Shown here piece after piece: positions 42,185 to 51,335 of a stretch of DNA of 64,000 bases (position 1 is the first letter of the stretch; each line of letters opens with the position of its first letter). The stretch is from Mesorhizobium sp. BR1-1-16. GTDB taxonomy: Bacteria; Pseudomonadota; Alphaproteobacteria; Rhizobiales; Kaistiaceae. The translations under genes and the position numbers were made by a program. The notes below the pieces were generated by a model that was not told where the DNA came from, ran no database searches, and saw only the letters and a program-made list of their open reading frames with translations. Where the stretch lies: positions 124,001 through 188,000 of the forward strand of contig NZ_JAIUIE010000004.1 in the NCBI RefSeq assembly GCF_020165495.1, written 5' to 3'.

Positions 42185-42206
42185 AATCAACCAGGGAGGA
42201 TGATTG

Positions 42207-43124
42207 ATGGCTGCGGGTCGCCAAGCGGGGAAACTCGACCATTTGCGCCGCGATCGCGCCTTCTATCTCGCCATCGCGCCCTTCCTGCTGATTTTCCTCG
42301 TCTTTTCCGTTTTTCCCGTCTTGTTTTCGTTCTATCTCGGCTTCAACCAGTGGGACGGCTTTTCGGATGCGAAATGGGTGGGGCTCGAGAACTATATCCG
42401 TGCGCTGCGCGATCCGGTCTTCCAGAAGGCGATCGGCAACACGGTCTATCTCTGGTTCTGGTCGTCGGTGGTGACGATCGCGCTGGCCCTCGGCCTCGCG
42501 GTGCTGATCAACGAGCATGTCGCCTTCGGAAAGAGTTATTTCCGCATGGTCTTCCTGCTGCCGCTGCTCGTTGCGCCGGCGATCGCGGCGATCGTGCTGC
42601 GGCTTTTCTTTTCATCCAATGGCGGCCTCGTGAATCTGCTCGTCGGCGCCGTGTCGGGCACGCCGAGCTATTTCGATTGGCTCGGCTCGGAATTCTGGAT
42701 CAAGCCGCTGGTGGCGCTGCTCGTCGTTTGGCGCTGGACCGGCTGGTACATCATCATCTTCATGGCGGCGCTGCAGTCGATTCCGCGCGATATCTATGAA
42801 GCGGCGCGCATGGACGGCGTCTCGCGCTGGGGCATCTTCTTGCGCATCACCGTGCCGCTGCTCCTGCCGGCAATCGCCTTCGCCGCCATCACGGCGACGC
42901 TCGGCGGGCTGCAGATGTTCGACGAGCCCTATGTGCTGACCCAGGGCCTCGGCGGCACGAACAATGCCGCGACGACACTCGGCATGTATCTCTTCGCAAC
43001 AGCCTTCACCCAGCTCAATTTCGGCGTCGGGTCGGCCGTCTCCTGGTACATCTTCGCCGCCGTCGTGATCATGACGCTGCTTTACCGCGCCGGCCAGCGC
43101 CGCCTGCAAGGCGCCGCGTCATGA
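42207..43124 (+). CDS. Sugar ABC transporter permease (MalF/UgpA type)
   Basis: 305 aa with six helices. The first (AFYLAIAPFLLIFLVFSVFPVLFSFYLGF) starts the chain and the EAA coupling loop reads IPRDIYEAARMDGVSRWGIFLRITVPLLLPA (about 193-223). CUT1-family importers carry oligosaccharides and glycosides. The ATG at 42207 has AGGGAGGA 5 nt upstream. It overlaps the next permease by 4 bp. Confidence 0.94.
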   Translation: MAAGRQAGKLDHLRRDRAFYLAIAPFLLIFLVFSVFPVLFSFYLGFNQWDGFSDAKWVGLENYIRALRDPVFQKAIGNTVYLWFWSSVVTIALALGLAVLINEHVAFGKSYFRMVFLLPLLVAPAIAAIVLRLFFSSNGGLVNLLVGAVSGTPSYFDWLGSEFWIKPLVALLVVWRWTGWYIIIFMAALQSIPRDIYEAARMDGVSRWGIFLRITVPLLLPAIAFAAITATLGGLQMFDEPYVLTQGLGGTNNAATTLGMYLFATAFTQLNFGVGSAVSWYIFAAVVIMTLLYRAGQRRLQGAAS

Positions 43125-43963
43125 GCCGGCGCACCTACCAGCCCGGCCGCTGCTTCGACATCGGCGTGACGATCGGCCTCTTCTTGCTCAGCGTCCTCTT
43201 CATCCTGCCGCTCTACTGGACGGCGGTCTTCGCGACGCGCTCGCTGAACGAGACCTTCCAGTTTCCGCCGCCGCTGTGGTTCGGCAGCCATCTCGTCCAG
43301 AACTACCAGAGCATCGCCGCCGTCTTTCCGCCCTTCCGCCCGATCATCAACTCGCTCATCATCGCTCTTCCGAAGACGATCGGTCTTGTCCTCGTCAGCG
43401 CGCTCGCCGGCTATGGGTTCTCGCGCTATGTGCGCGCGCCAGGCCACAAGGCGCTGCTCGCCGTCACCTTCGCGACCTTGTTCTTCCCGCCCTCGCTCGC
43501 GCTCATCCCCTTCTTCCTGCAGATGAATGCGATCGGCTGGCTCAACACGTTCTGGCCGCTCATCCTGCCGCCGATCGCCTCAGGGTTCGGCGTCGTGTGG
43601 ATGTACACTTATATCGGCAGCACCGTGCCGAAGGAGCTCTACGAAGCGGCCGAGATCGATGGCGCCGGCGGGATCGGCACCTTCTTCCACATTGTGCTGC
43701 CCATCATCCGCCCGGGCCTCGCGGCACTTGCGGTCTGGACGCTGATCGGCACCTGGAACGACTTCCAGATCCCGCTGGTCGTGCTCGGCGACGGCTCCAA
43801 ATTCACGGTTCCGCTCGCACTCACGACGCTGTCCACCACGCACTATTCCGACATGCCGGCCGTGATGCTGGCGACGCTGATGGGGCTCGTTCCCGTCTTC
43901 GTCCTGTTTGCGCTTTTGAGCCGGCAATTCATCGCCGGCCTGACATCGGGCTCGGTCAAGTGA
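43121..43963 (+). CDS. Sugar ABC transporter permease (MalG/UgpE type)
   Basis: 280 aa, six helices. The N-terminal helix (IGLFLLSVLFILPLYWTAVFA) and EAA loop PKELYEAAEIDGAGGIGTFFHIVLPIIRPGLA (about 168-199) identify the second CUT1 permease. ATGA overlap with the first. No ATPase gene of this importer is present in the window, so it must use a shared MsmX/UgpC-type ATPase encoded elsewhere. Confidence 0.94.
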   Translation: MSRRTYQPGRCFDIGVTIGLFLLSVLFILPLYWTAVFATRSLNETFQFPPPLWFGSHLVQNYQSIAAVFPPFRPIINSLIIALPKTIGLVLVSALAGYGFSRYVRAPGHKALLAVTFATLFFPPSLALIPFFLQMNAIGWLNTFWPLILPPIASGFGVVWMYTYIGSTVPKELYEAAEIDGAGGIGTFFHIVLPIIRPGLAALAVWTLIGTWNDFQIPLVVLGDGSKFTVPLALTTLSTTHYSDMPAVMLATLMGLVPVFVLFALLSRQFIAGLTSGSVK

Positions 43964-44010
43964 GCTGGATCGCCGCCTCGGCGGCTCATGATCAACTGGG
44001 AGGGATGAAG

Positions 44011-45282
44011 ATGAGGAAACTGCTCGGCGGCCTGGCCGCCCTCGCCATTGCGAGCCTCGCGGCGCTTCCAGCCGCGGCGGCGGATAATTCGGTTTCGGGC
44101 ACGATCAATGTGCTGACCTGGCCGAACAATGACCGGACGTTCCAGGCGTTGCTGCCGGCTTTCAACGCGGCCTACCCAAACATCAAGGTCAATGTTCAGG
44201 GCATTCCGCAGGCCAACAACGCCTATCTGAATGCCGTGCAGCGCGCGATGCTGGCCGGCACCGGCACCGATGTCGCGATGATCGAGATCGGCATGATGGC
44301 GCTTCTGCGTGACAAGCCGCAATGGGTCGATCTTTCGAAGCCTCCCTATGACGCAGGCAGCTTCATCAAGGATTTCGCGCCCTTCACGGTCGCAAACGTC
44401 ACGCTTCCCGACGGCAAGATCGCCGTTCTGCCGAAGCATACCGGCCCGGGCGGCATGTTCTACCGCTCGGACATCTTTGCCGAGGCGGGGCTGCCGACCG
44501 ATCCGGAAAAGGTCTCGGCGCTGTTTTCCGACTGGGATGCCTTCATCAACGAAGGCAAGAAGCTCGTCGTCCCGAACCAGCGCTGGGTCATCGGCAATGG
44601 CGAGGAGATCGTGCGTGCCGTGGTGGCGGAGGCCGGCGTCAGCTATTTCGGCGCCGACGGCAAGTTCCAGATCGACAATCCGGTCTTCCGCAAGAGCCTG
44701 GAAATGGTGAAGAAGGCGGCCGATGCGGGCATGATCTCGCCCTTCACGGCCTGGAGCCCCGAATGGCAAGGCGCCTTCCAGCGCGGCCAGATCGCGACTG
44801 TCCTTTACGGCAACTGGTTCGGCGGCCTCTTGAAGCGGGCCTATGCCAGCGACCAGGGCGGCAAGTGGCGCGTGACCTTTGCGCCGGGCCTCGACGGCAA
44901 GCATGCCTTCAACTCGGGCGGCGACTATATTGGCATCCTTGAGGGATCGCAGAACAAGGAAGCGGCCTGGGCCTTCGTGAAGTGGCTCGTCACCAATGAC
45001 GAGAGCCTCAAGCAGCAGTACCAGAACGACGATCTCTATCCGGCCTGGACGCCCGCCGGGAAGGCCGACTGGCTCAACTTCGCCGACCCCTATTATGGCG
45101 GCGAGAACGTGAATGCGATCTTCGCCCCGGTGCAGGCGGGCATGACGCCCTTCACGCTGAACCCGCTCGACAACGCCGCTTATCTCTCGATGGGGACGGC
45201 CATCAACAATGTCGCGCGCGGGGTGATGTCGGTCGACGACGCACTGGCGCAGGTCAAGGCCGAGATCGCCGCCAAGCAGTAG
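44011..45282 (+). CDS. Sugar ABC transporter substrate-binding protein (SBP_bac_1 type)
   Basis: 423 aa. Signal peptide RKLLGGLAALAIASLAALPAAAADN. The mature part contains INVLTWPNNDRTFQALLPAFNAAYPNIKV, GTGTDVAMIEIG, VLPKHTGPGGMFYRSDIFAEAGLP and NKEAAWAFVKWLV, standard for family 1 extracellular solute-binding proteins of CUT1 importers. Two ATGs occur (44005 and 44011); the second is chosen because GGGAGG is 8 nt before it and only 2 nt before the first. A perfect hairpin follows at 45306-45330. Ligand probably a beta-glycoside, given the GH2 gene downstream. Confidence 0.94.
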   Translation: MRKLLGGLAALAIASLAALPAAAADNSVSGTINVLTWPNNDRTFQALLPAFNAAYPNIKVNVQGIPQANNAYLNAVQRAMLAGTGTDVAMIEIGMMALLRDKPQWVDLSKPPYDAGSFIKDFAPFTVANVTLPDGKIAVLPKHTGPGGMFYRSDIFAEAGLPTDPEKVSALFSDWDAFINEGKKLVVPNQRWVIGNGEEIVRAVVAEAGVSYFGADGKFQIDNPVFRKSLEMVKKAADAGMISPFTAWSPEWQGAFQRGQIATVLYGNWFGGLLKRAYASDQGGKWRVTFAPGLDGKHAFNSGGDYIGILEGSQNKEAAWAFVKWLVTNDESLKQQYQNDDLYPAWTPAGKADWLNFADPYYGGENVNAIFAPVQAGMTPFTLNPLDNAAYLSMGTAINNVARGVMSVDDALAQVKAEIAAKQ

Positions 45283-45305
45283 CGGCAAACGAAGCGCAAG
45301 CCTTA

Positions 45306-45330
45306 GGACGGCCGCAAAGGGCGGCCGTCC
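45306..45330 (+). terminator. Intercistronic hairpin after the sugar-binding protein gene
   Basis: GGACGGCCGC and GCGGCCGTCC are perfect inverses over 10 bp around AAAGG, 23 nt after the stop. It is followed by CTCCCCC, not T, so it is likely an mRNA-protecting stem. Confidence 0.8.
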
Positions 45331-45368
45331 CTCCCCCGCCCTTCCGCCATTTTGAAGAGATCGCTCGG

Positions 45369-48077
45369 ATGCTCCGCTCCATTCCGCTCGAAGGCACCTG
45401 GTCCTTCGCACTCGATCCCGACAGCCGAGGCGAGGCCGAAGGTTGGTTCCGCACGGAGCTCGGCGACACCATCGCGCTGCCGGGAAGCGTCGATGAAGCC
45501 AGGAAGACGCCGCTTTCGACTGGCGAGACGATGGCGCATCTTTCGCGGCGGCATCCCTATGTCGGCAAGGCCTGGTACGCCCGCGACTTCGAGGTGCCGG
45601 AAGGGCTCGACGACCATTTCTTCCATGTCGCGCTGGAGCGGCCGCATGGCGAGGTGAATATCTGGCTCGACGGCTACAAGCTCGGCCGCGACGAGAGCCT
45701 CTCAACCGCCGTGCGCATGCTGGCGGGTCCGCTTACGGCGGGGCGCCACCACCTCGTCATGATGATCGACAATGCCCGCTTCGAGGCTGTGGGCGATGCG
45801 ATCATCCGCAATCATCACCTGATGGGTGACGTGGCCCATTCCAAGACCGACCACACCCAGACCAACTGGAACGGCGTCGTCGGCTATCTGCGCATCGAGG
45901 CGGCGCGTGCCTCCATCGCAAAGATCGAGGTCGATGCCCCGAGCCGCGATGTCACCGTCCGGATCGAGCTCGACGCCTTCGACAGCGACAGCCGTTTCCC
46001 GACCTTCTTCACGGGCGCTCATCAGGACGAGATCCGCTTCGCGTTCCATCTCGCCGGTCACGACGCGCCGATCAGCTTCACCAAAGCGGTGGCGGTGACG
46101 AGCGGCTTTACCGAGCTCGCGCTCTCGGCGCAGCTGCCGGAGAGCGCTGGCCTTTGGGACGAATTCGCGCCGGTCATCCACCGCCTGACGGTCGAATGGC
46201 AACGCGACGGCGTGATGCTCGATCGCGCCGAGACTGATTTCGGCATTCGCTCCTTCGTCAGTGACGGGCGGCATCTGCTTTTGAATGGCCGCCGCGTCTT
46301 TCTCCGCGGCACGCTCGACTGCGCCATCTTTCCGAAGACGGGTTATCCGCCGACAGACCATGCAGGATGGGAGAAGGTGTTCGGCACCGTGAAGGCCTAT
46401 GGCCTCAACCATGTCCGCTATCATTCCTGGTGCCCGCCGAAGGCCGCCTTCGAGGTGGCCGACCGCATGGGCCTGCTGCTCCATGTCGAAACGCCGGTCT
46501 GGCCGATGCTCGGCGCCGATCCGGCGCTCGACCGCTATATCCATGCCGAGGCCAAGCGCATCGTCCGCGACTATGGCAATCATCCGAGCTTCGTCATGCT
46601 GTGCGTGGGCAACGAAGTGAACGGTTCGGGTCTCCACGCCTTTCTGGAACGCTTCATCGCCAAGTGGCAGGCTCGCGATGGGCGCCGCGTCTATACTGGC
46701 GGCTCCGGCTGGCCGACGATCCAGCGCGCCGACTTCATCTCGAAGCCGGAACCGCGCAACCAGCGCTGGGGCGAGGGGCTCGATGGACGGCTGAATGCGC
46801 GGCCGCTGGAAACGCGGACCGACTGGACCGACTGGGTCCAGTCGCTGCCCATGGCGCTTGTCAGCCACGAGACGGGGCAGTGGTGCGTCTATCCTGACCT
46901 TGCCGAGATCGAGAAATATACCGGCGTGCTCGAGGCGCGCAATTTCATGATGATCCGCCGCGATCTCGAGGCGAAGGGCCTCGGGGCACTGGCGCATGAT
47001 CTCATGATGGCGAGCGGCGCCCTGCAGACAGCCCTCTACAAGGAGGAGATGGAAGCCGCGCTGCGCACACCCGACATGGCCGGCACGCAGTTGCTCGGCC
47101 TGCAGGACTTCTCAGGCCAGGGCACGGCGCTTGTCGGCGTCGTCGACGCCTTCTGGGATCCGAAGCCCTATGTCACGGCGGAGCGCTTCAGCGAATTCTG
47201 CGGTCCGCTCGTGCCGCTGCTCCGCGCTGACGGCTTCGTCCTTGCCGCGGGCACGCCGTTCACGGCGACGATGCAACTCGCCCAGTTCGGTCCGGCCGAC
47301 CTCGACGATGTGCGCATGCGCTATACGCTGCGCGACTCTGCGGGACGCATCGTTCGCGAGGGAGAAGTCGGGACCGGCCGCCTCGCGACCGGCGCGCTGC
47401 ACGATGTCGGCACTCTCGCGATCGACATCGATGGCCTCGCGGCGCCGGCGCGCTATGAGATTGAGCTTGCCGTCGAAGGCACCGAGGCCCGCAATCGCTG
47501 GTCGATCTGGCTGATGCCGGCCATGGGCTCGACGCCCGCACTGCCGCTCATCGAGACGCTCGACGCGGCAACGCTTGATCGCATCGAGGCCGGCGAGACG
47601 CTCGTCTTGGCGCCATCGCCAAATGCGCTGAAGCCAAATGCCGTTCTCGGGCACACCGCCGCCTTCTGGAACACATTGTGGACCGATGGCCAGGCGCCGC
47701 ACACGCTCGGCCTCCTCATCGACGAGGCGCATCCGCTGTTCGAGGCGTTCCCCTCGGATCGCCATTCCGACTGGCACTGGTGGGAGCTGACGCATGGCCG
47801 CCGTGCCTTCGACATGGCCGGGCTCGCCCAGAGGCCGCTCGTGCGCGTCATCGACGACTGGAACGCCAACCGCGATCTCGTCCTCCTCTCGGAAGTCCGG
47901 ATCGGGCGCGGCCGGCTGATCCTCTCGGCCATTGATCTCCAATCGGACCTCGAGAACCGTCTCGTCGCGGCCGCCTTTCGCAGGGCCCTCTCCGGCTATC
48001 TGGCAAAAAGCGCCGTCGCCGCGCCCGCCGTTAGCCGACACGACGTCCAAGCCTGGTGGCAGGAGGCCAGCGCCTGA
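45369..48077 (+). CDS. Glycoside hydrolase family 2 protein
   Basis: 902 aa. An N-terminal sugar-binding/jelly-roll domain (about 1-180, with KAWYARDFEVPEG), an immunoglobulin-like domain (about 185-295), then the TIM barrel with the acid/base glutamate E416 in CVGNEVNG and the nucleophile candidate E501 in SHETGQWCVYPD. About 300 extra C-terminal residues include beta-sandwich-like repeats and an LSAIDLQSDLENRLVAAAF motif of unknown role. GH2 covers beta-galactosidase, beta-glucuronidase, beta-mannosidase and exo-glucosaminidase; the HETGQW variant is not diagnostic. There is no signal peptide, so the imported glycoside is cut in the cytoplasm. It ends the importer operon. Confidence 0.9.
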   Translation: MLRSIPLEGTWSFALDPDSRGEAEGWFRTELGDTIALPGSVDEARKTPLSTGETMAHLSRRHPYVGKAWYARDFEVPEGLDDHFFHVALERPHGEVNIWLDGYKLGRDESLSTAVRMLAGPLTAGRHHLVMMIDNARFEAVGDAIIRNHHLMGDVAHSKTDHTQTNWNGVVGYLRIEAARASIAKIEVDAPSRDVTVRIELDAFDSDSRFPTFFTGAHQDEIRFAFHLAGHDAPISFTKAVAVTSGFTELALSAQLPESAGLWDEFAPVIHRLTVEWQRDGVMLDRAETDFGIRSFVSDGRHLLLNGRRVFLRGTLDCAIFPKTGYPPTDHAGWEKVFGTVKAYGLNHVRYHSWCPPKAAFEVADRMGLLLHVETPVWPMLGADPALDRYIHAEAKRIVRDYGNHPSFVMLCVGNEVNGSGLHAFLERFIAKWQARDGRRVYTGGSGWPTIQRADFISKPEPRNQRWGEGLDGRLNARPLETRTDWTDWVQSLPMALVSHETGQWCVYPDLAEIEKYTGVLEARNFMMIRRDLEAKGLGALAHDLMMASGALQTALYKEEMEAALRTPDMAGTQLLGLQDFSGQGTALVGVVDAFWDPKPYVTAERFSEFCGPLVPLLRADGFVLAAGTPFTATMQLAQFGPADLDDVRMRYTLRDSAGRIVREGEVGTGRLATGALHDVGTLAIDIDGLAAPARYEIELAVEGTEARNRWSIWLMPAMGSTPALPLIETLDAATLDRIEAGETLVLAPSPNALKPNAVLGHTAAFWNTLWTDGQAPHTLGLLIDEAHPLFEAFPSDRHSDWHWWELTHGRRAFDMAGLAQRPLVRVIDDWNANRDLVLLSEVRIGRGRLILSAIDLQSDLENRLVAAAFRRALSGYLAKSAVAAPAVSRHDVQAWWQEASA

Positions 48078-48315
48078 GGCAGCATGCATGCGCGGGCGCT
48101 CACCACATTGATGACGCTCACCAGCGCTCCGTGATGATGGGCGCCCGTGTTGGCGTTGGGCTCGATGCGTACCGTTCCGCTGACGATCCTGGCGTGCTGG
48201 TTCTCGGCGCCCTTGTGGGGCCAGGACAGGCGAGCGACGCCATTCCTTGCGGGAAGAATGTCGGGGCGAATGTCGCCCGCCTGTCGCGGTAGACGCCGAA
48301 GCGTCTTTAGGAGCG

Positions 48316-49095
48316 CTAGTCAGCTGCGCGCTGGATCGCCGTGGCGACGCCATCGGGGTCGGTCAAGAACGGAAGGTGTCCGGTCTGGAGGGTGACGGAA
48401 TTTCGGACCGGCATGCGGCCCACCATCCTGCCTTGAAAGGCGGGGCTGATGACCTGGTCCAGATTGGTGTGGACATAGACCTTTTCGACCTGGCCGAACC
48501 GAGCCTCCGTGACATGCACGGGGGTCACCAACGGCGCGACAGGTTCGTCGAGGATAAGGTCCGGGAGCTTCGCTTTCAGAGGCGCCGGGCCGTCATTCGC
48601 GAAGAGTTCGGCGCGCGCCGCATAGTCGACGACAGCAATGCCGTGCTCCTTGTCGATCGTCAGGTGCGGCCCGATCCTCGCGTCGTGATCCTGCTGGGCC
48701 AACGAGAGAAGTGAATCGCCGTCCTGCGGCAGGTAGGCCGCAACGAAGACCAGCGTCTTGATCTTCTCCGGCGCCTGCTCAGCGGCGGCAGCGATGACGA
48801 TGCCGGCGAAGCTGTGGCCGACCAGGATCGCTGGACACGCGGCGTTGTTGAGCGCGCCGAGCACCGTATCCCGATACAGCTCGAGGCTGACCTTATCGGA
48901 GGCCATCGGGTTTGACGGCCGACCGGGCAATTCGACCGTCACGACCGCGTGGCCGGCGGCCTGAAGCCGGGCTGCGACATGTCCCCAGACGAGACCGCTT
49001 GAAAAGGCGCCGTGGACGAGGATGACGGGCGGCTTTTCTGCAGCCACACCTGAAGTGCTTGAGGAGACGTTCGAAGCGGAGTTATCGGAGGTCAT
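48316..49095 (-). CDS. Alpha/beta hydrolase (esterase-like), copy 1
   Basis: 259 aa from the ATG at 49095, which is preceded by GAAGGAACAACG; 29 upstream in-frame codons are rejected. The oxyanion segment ILVHGAFSSGLVW, nucleophile elbow GHSFAG, acid in YVHTNLDQVISP and histidine in LQTGHLPFLTDP form the triad. This is the EstC/salicylate-esterase-like branch with a small lid. It lacks a signal peptide, though the N-terminal 20 residues are serine-rich. Divergent from an AraC gene, which probably regulates it. Three relatives lie at 50574, 53942 and 62306. Confidence 0.88.
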   Translation of the reverse strand: MTSDNSASNVSSSTSGVAAEKPPVILVHGAFSSGLVWGHVAARLQAAGHAVVTVELPGRPSNPMASDKVSLELYRDTVLGALNNAACPAILVGHSFAGIVIAAAAEQAPEKIKTLVFVAAYLPQDGDSLLSLAQQDHDARIGPHLTIDKEHGIAVVDYAARAELFANDGPAPLKAKLPDLILDEPVAPLVTPVHVTEARFGQVEKVYVHTNLDQVISPAFQGRMVGRMPVRNSVTLQTGHLPFLTDPDGVATAIQRAAD

Positions 49096-49231
49096 TTCGT
49101 TGTTCCTTCGCGTTTTTGCTGGTAATTTCGAGGAAGTCGATGAGCAAAAACTAGTGGAAGGCAGGAGGTTGGGACATGCCACGTTCTCCGGAATACATGA
49201 TGGATCGTCCGGAATGACGCAGGATTTTGGA

Positions 49232-50164
49232 ATGTCGGCAGCCCGAAACGACGTGCTGTCCGAGGTGCTGACACTGATCCGTCTGCGCGGAGAGTTGGTC
49301 TATACGGCGTTTCTGAGAGAGCCATGGGGGCTTCAGTTCCAGCCCGGACCCGCCCACTTTCATTTCATCGAGACAGGAGAGGCCTGGATCACACCGGCCG
49401 GCGAAAGGCCGACACGGATCAATCAGGGCGACCTCGTCCTGTTGCCGTTGGGAAAGGGCCATGTGATCACCGACGCCTTGGGTTCACCGTCTGAAGACAT
49501 CGGCGTTGTCGCGGCGGAACATTTCGATCGAGACGAATTGGTGTTGCGGCATGGCGGCGACGGGCCCGTCAGCCAGATGGTCGGAGGCTTTTTCAGTTTC
49601 GAGGGAAGCCCGCTTCCCGCCGTCATGTCGGCGCTGCCGCCCTTGATCCATATCCCCAGAGGCGATGCTGGTGCGCCGCCGTGGCTCGCTGCGATTTCTC
49701 GCTTCCTGGTCGCGGAGGCGCAGCAACCCAATCCAGGTTCATCGCTGATGATTTCCCGACTGATCGATCTGCTGGTTATCAGAACCTTGCGGAGTTGGGC
49801 GGCGAGCGAGGCCAACCGCATGGGGTGGCTCGGAGGCTTGGGCGAGGAGCGGATCGGGCGCGTCCTGAGCGCCATGCATGCCGATCCCTTCCGGCGCTGG
49901 ACAGTGCAGTCGCTTGCCGAGATCGCGCGAATGTCTCGCTCCATCTTTGCCGAGCGGTTCACCGCAGCCGTCGGCGAGCCGCCGCTACGCTATCTGTCGC
50001 GTTGGCGCCTCACGATCGCCGCCGATCTGCTTCGCAGCGGCGGACTGAAAGTGACGGAAGCGGCTTATCAAAGCGGATATGCTTCAGACGCAGCCTTCAG
50101 CCGTGCGTTCAAGGCGCATTTCGGCTACGCGCCGAGCGAGGCCAGAGGCCATCTGTCGTCTTGA
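49232..50164 (+). CDS. AraC family regulator with cupin sensing domain
   Basis: 310 aa. An N-terminal cupin (AraC_binding, about 1-180: FHFIETGEAWITPAGERPTRINQGDLVLLPLGKGH) and a C-terminal double HTH (about 210-305: RWTVQSLAEIARMSRSIFAERFTAAVG and VTEAAYQSGYASDAAFSRAFKAHFG). The ATG at 49232 is preferred because AGGA lies 7-10 nt upstream; an ATG at 49214 is also possible. It is 136 bp from the divergent hydrolase gene at 49095, the classic layout for control of that gene, and its end at 50164 runs into the hairpin at 50161-50203. Confidence 0.92.
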   Translation: MSAARNDVLSEVLTLIRLRGELVYTAFLREPWGLQFQPGPAHFHFIETGEAWITPAGERPTRINQGDLVLLPLGKGHVITDALGSPSEDIGVVAAEHFDRDELVLRHGGDGPVSQMVGGFFSFEGSPLPAVMSALPPLIHIPRGDAGAPPWLAAISRFLVAEAQQPNPGSSLMISRLIDLLVIRTLRSWAASEANRMGWLGGLGEERIGRVLSAMHADPFRRWTVQSLAEIARMSRSIFAERFTAAVGEPPLRYLSRWRLTIAADLLRSGGLKVTEAAYQSGYASDAAFSRAFKAHFGYAPSEARGHLSS

Positions 50165-50203
50165 GCGGCGACGAACGCGTGTCCAGAAGCCGGACGCGCT
50201 CAA
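50161..50203. terminator. Hairpin overlapping the AraC stop
   Basis: TTGAGCG (50161-50167) pairs with CGCTCAA (50197-50203), enclosing a smaller GTCC/GGAC stem. No T run. Likely ends the AraC message. Confidence 0.5.
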
Positions 50204-50573
50204 GCGCATGTGAGCGCGCCCGGCTCCGTTCAGCCGGCCGCTCGAGATAAGCCCGGCGCGCAAGACACGGCGTCGCCGCCGAGGGTTGCCGCCTCGCCCT
50301 CAAGCCTGATCAACGTCCAGCGGCGTGCCTGCATGCTCGGGAGAGCAGATTGCAGATCCGGACGATGGAGCATGACTTGCGGCGTCCGCATCATGGAGGT
50401 TTTTTCAACTCGTCTCTATGTTTCCGATGCGTTCAGCGACGAACGCTCTGAATACTCAATGCTTTAAGCGCGTGAAGCAGCCGCTTCCTCGCTACGGAGC
50501 ACCGAATGCGAGTATTGCAGATCATCCGGAATCAAACCCGCCTGCAACAAGGCGCTGGCCAATGGAGACCACA
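50165..50573. other. Intergenic space between AraC and hydrolase copy 2
   Basis: 409 bp without a supported gene. Apart from the hairpin at its left edge it holds AT-richer stretches near 50395-50470 (TTTTTTCAACTCGTCTC, AATACTCAATGCTTTAAG) that could contain the promoter of the secreted hydrolase at 50574; I cannot assign boxes with confidence. Confidence 0.4.
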
Positions 50574-51335
50574 ATGAAAGCCCTTCTTCTATCCGCCCTC
50601 ATGATGTCCACTGCGATGCTTGGCATCGCTCCCGCGTCGGCGCAGCCGAGCCATCCGGCCAAGAATATCGTGCTGGTTCACGGCGCCTTCGTCGATGAGA
50701 CGAGCTGGAACGGCGTGGCCGAAATCCTCAAGGCCAAGGGTTACCATGTGACCGCGGTCAAGAATCCGCTCACCTCGCTCGCCGAAGATGTCGCGGCGAC
50801 GAACAAGGTGCTGAACGCTCAGGATGGCCCGACCGTCCTGGTCGGTCATTCCTGGGCTGGCGTGGTGATCGGCGAAGCCGGAAACAACGCCAAGGTGTCG
50901 GCCTTGGTCTATGTCTCCGCCTTCGCGCCCGACAAAGGCGAAAGCGTCACGGCCCTGTCCAAGAGCGGTCCGGCGACCCCGGGCGTCAAGGCGATCCGTG
51001 CCGACAACAAGGGTTATCTGACGATCGACCCAGCGGTGTTCCCGAGTGCGGTGGCCGGCGACCTGCCGAAGGATATCGGGGCCTATCTTGCCGCGCGTCA
51101 AATGCCGATCAACCACACGGCATTCGATGCTCCGGCCGAGGTCGCAGCGTGGCACGACAAGCCGAGCTGGTATGTCCTCAGCTCGAAGGATCTGGTGCTC
51201 GACCCGCACGCGCAGGCCTTCTTCGCCGACCGCATCAAGGCCAAGATCACCACTGTCGAAGGCAGCCACGCATCGCTCGCCTCGCATGCCAAAGAGGTGG
51301 CAGCGGTGATCGAAGCCGCGGCAAACGCGAAGTAA
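50574..51335 (+). CDS. Secreted alpha/beta hydrolase, copy 2
   Basis: 253 aa with a Sec signal peptide (MKALLLSALMMSTAMLGIAPASAQ). The mature protein has IVLVHGAFVDETSW, nucleophile elbow GHSWAG, acid candidate in SSKDLVLDP and histidine in EGSHASLASH. It is the same fold branch as copies 1, 3 and 4. The start ATG at 50574 is chosen for the signal peptide, with GGAG 9 nt upstream. Likely periplasmic esterase or lactonase; no natural substrate can be named. A strong terminator follows at 51341. Confidence 0.9.
   Translation: MKALLLSALMMSTAMLGIAPASAQPSHPAKNIVLVHGAFVDETSWNGVAEILKAKGYHVTAVKNPLTSLAEDVAATNKVLNAQDGPTVLVGHSWAGVVIGEAGNNAKVSALVYVSAFAPDKGESVTALSKSGPATPGVKAIRADNKGYLTIDPAVFPSAVAGDLPKDIGAYLAARQMPINHTAFDAPAEVAAWHDKPSWYVLSSKDLVLDPHAQAFFADRIKAKITTVEGSHASLASHAKEVAAVIEAAANAK

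Larger units (their letters stand above)
42099..42188. promoter_or_regulatory. Pair of related repeats between divergent sugar operons (candidate GntR operators)
   Basis: ATCTGATTATT (42099-42109) and ATCGGATTATT (42173-42183) differ at one base. The second continues as GATTA-TT-TAATC (42177-42188), a 12-bp palindrome. Each repeat overlaps or adjoins the -10 region of one of the two divergent promoters, where a repressor would act. Confidence 0.55.

Noticed and set aside
43843-45705. A 620-codon minus-strand frame over the sugar-binding protein
   Set aside because: Antisense shadow of a protein with signal peptide and family motifs.
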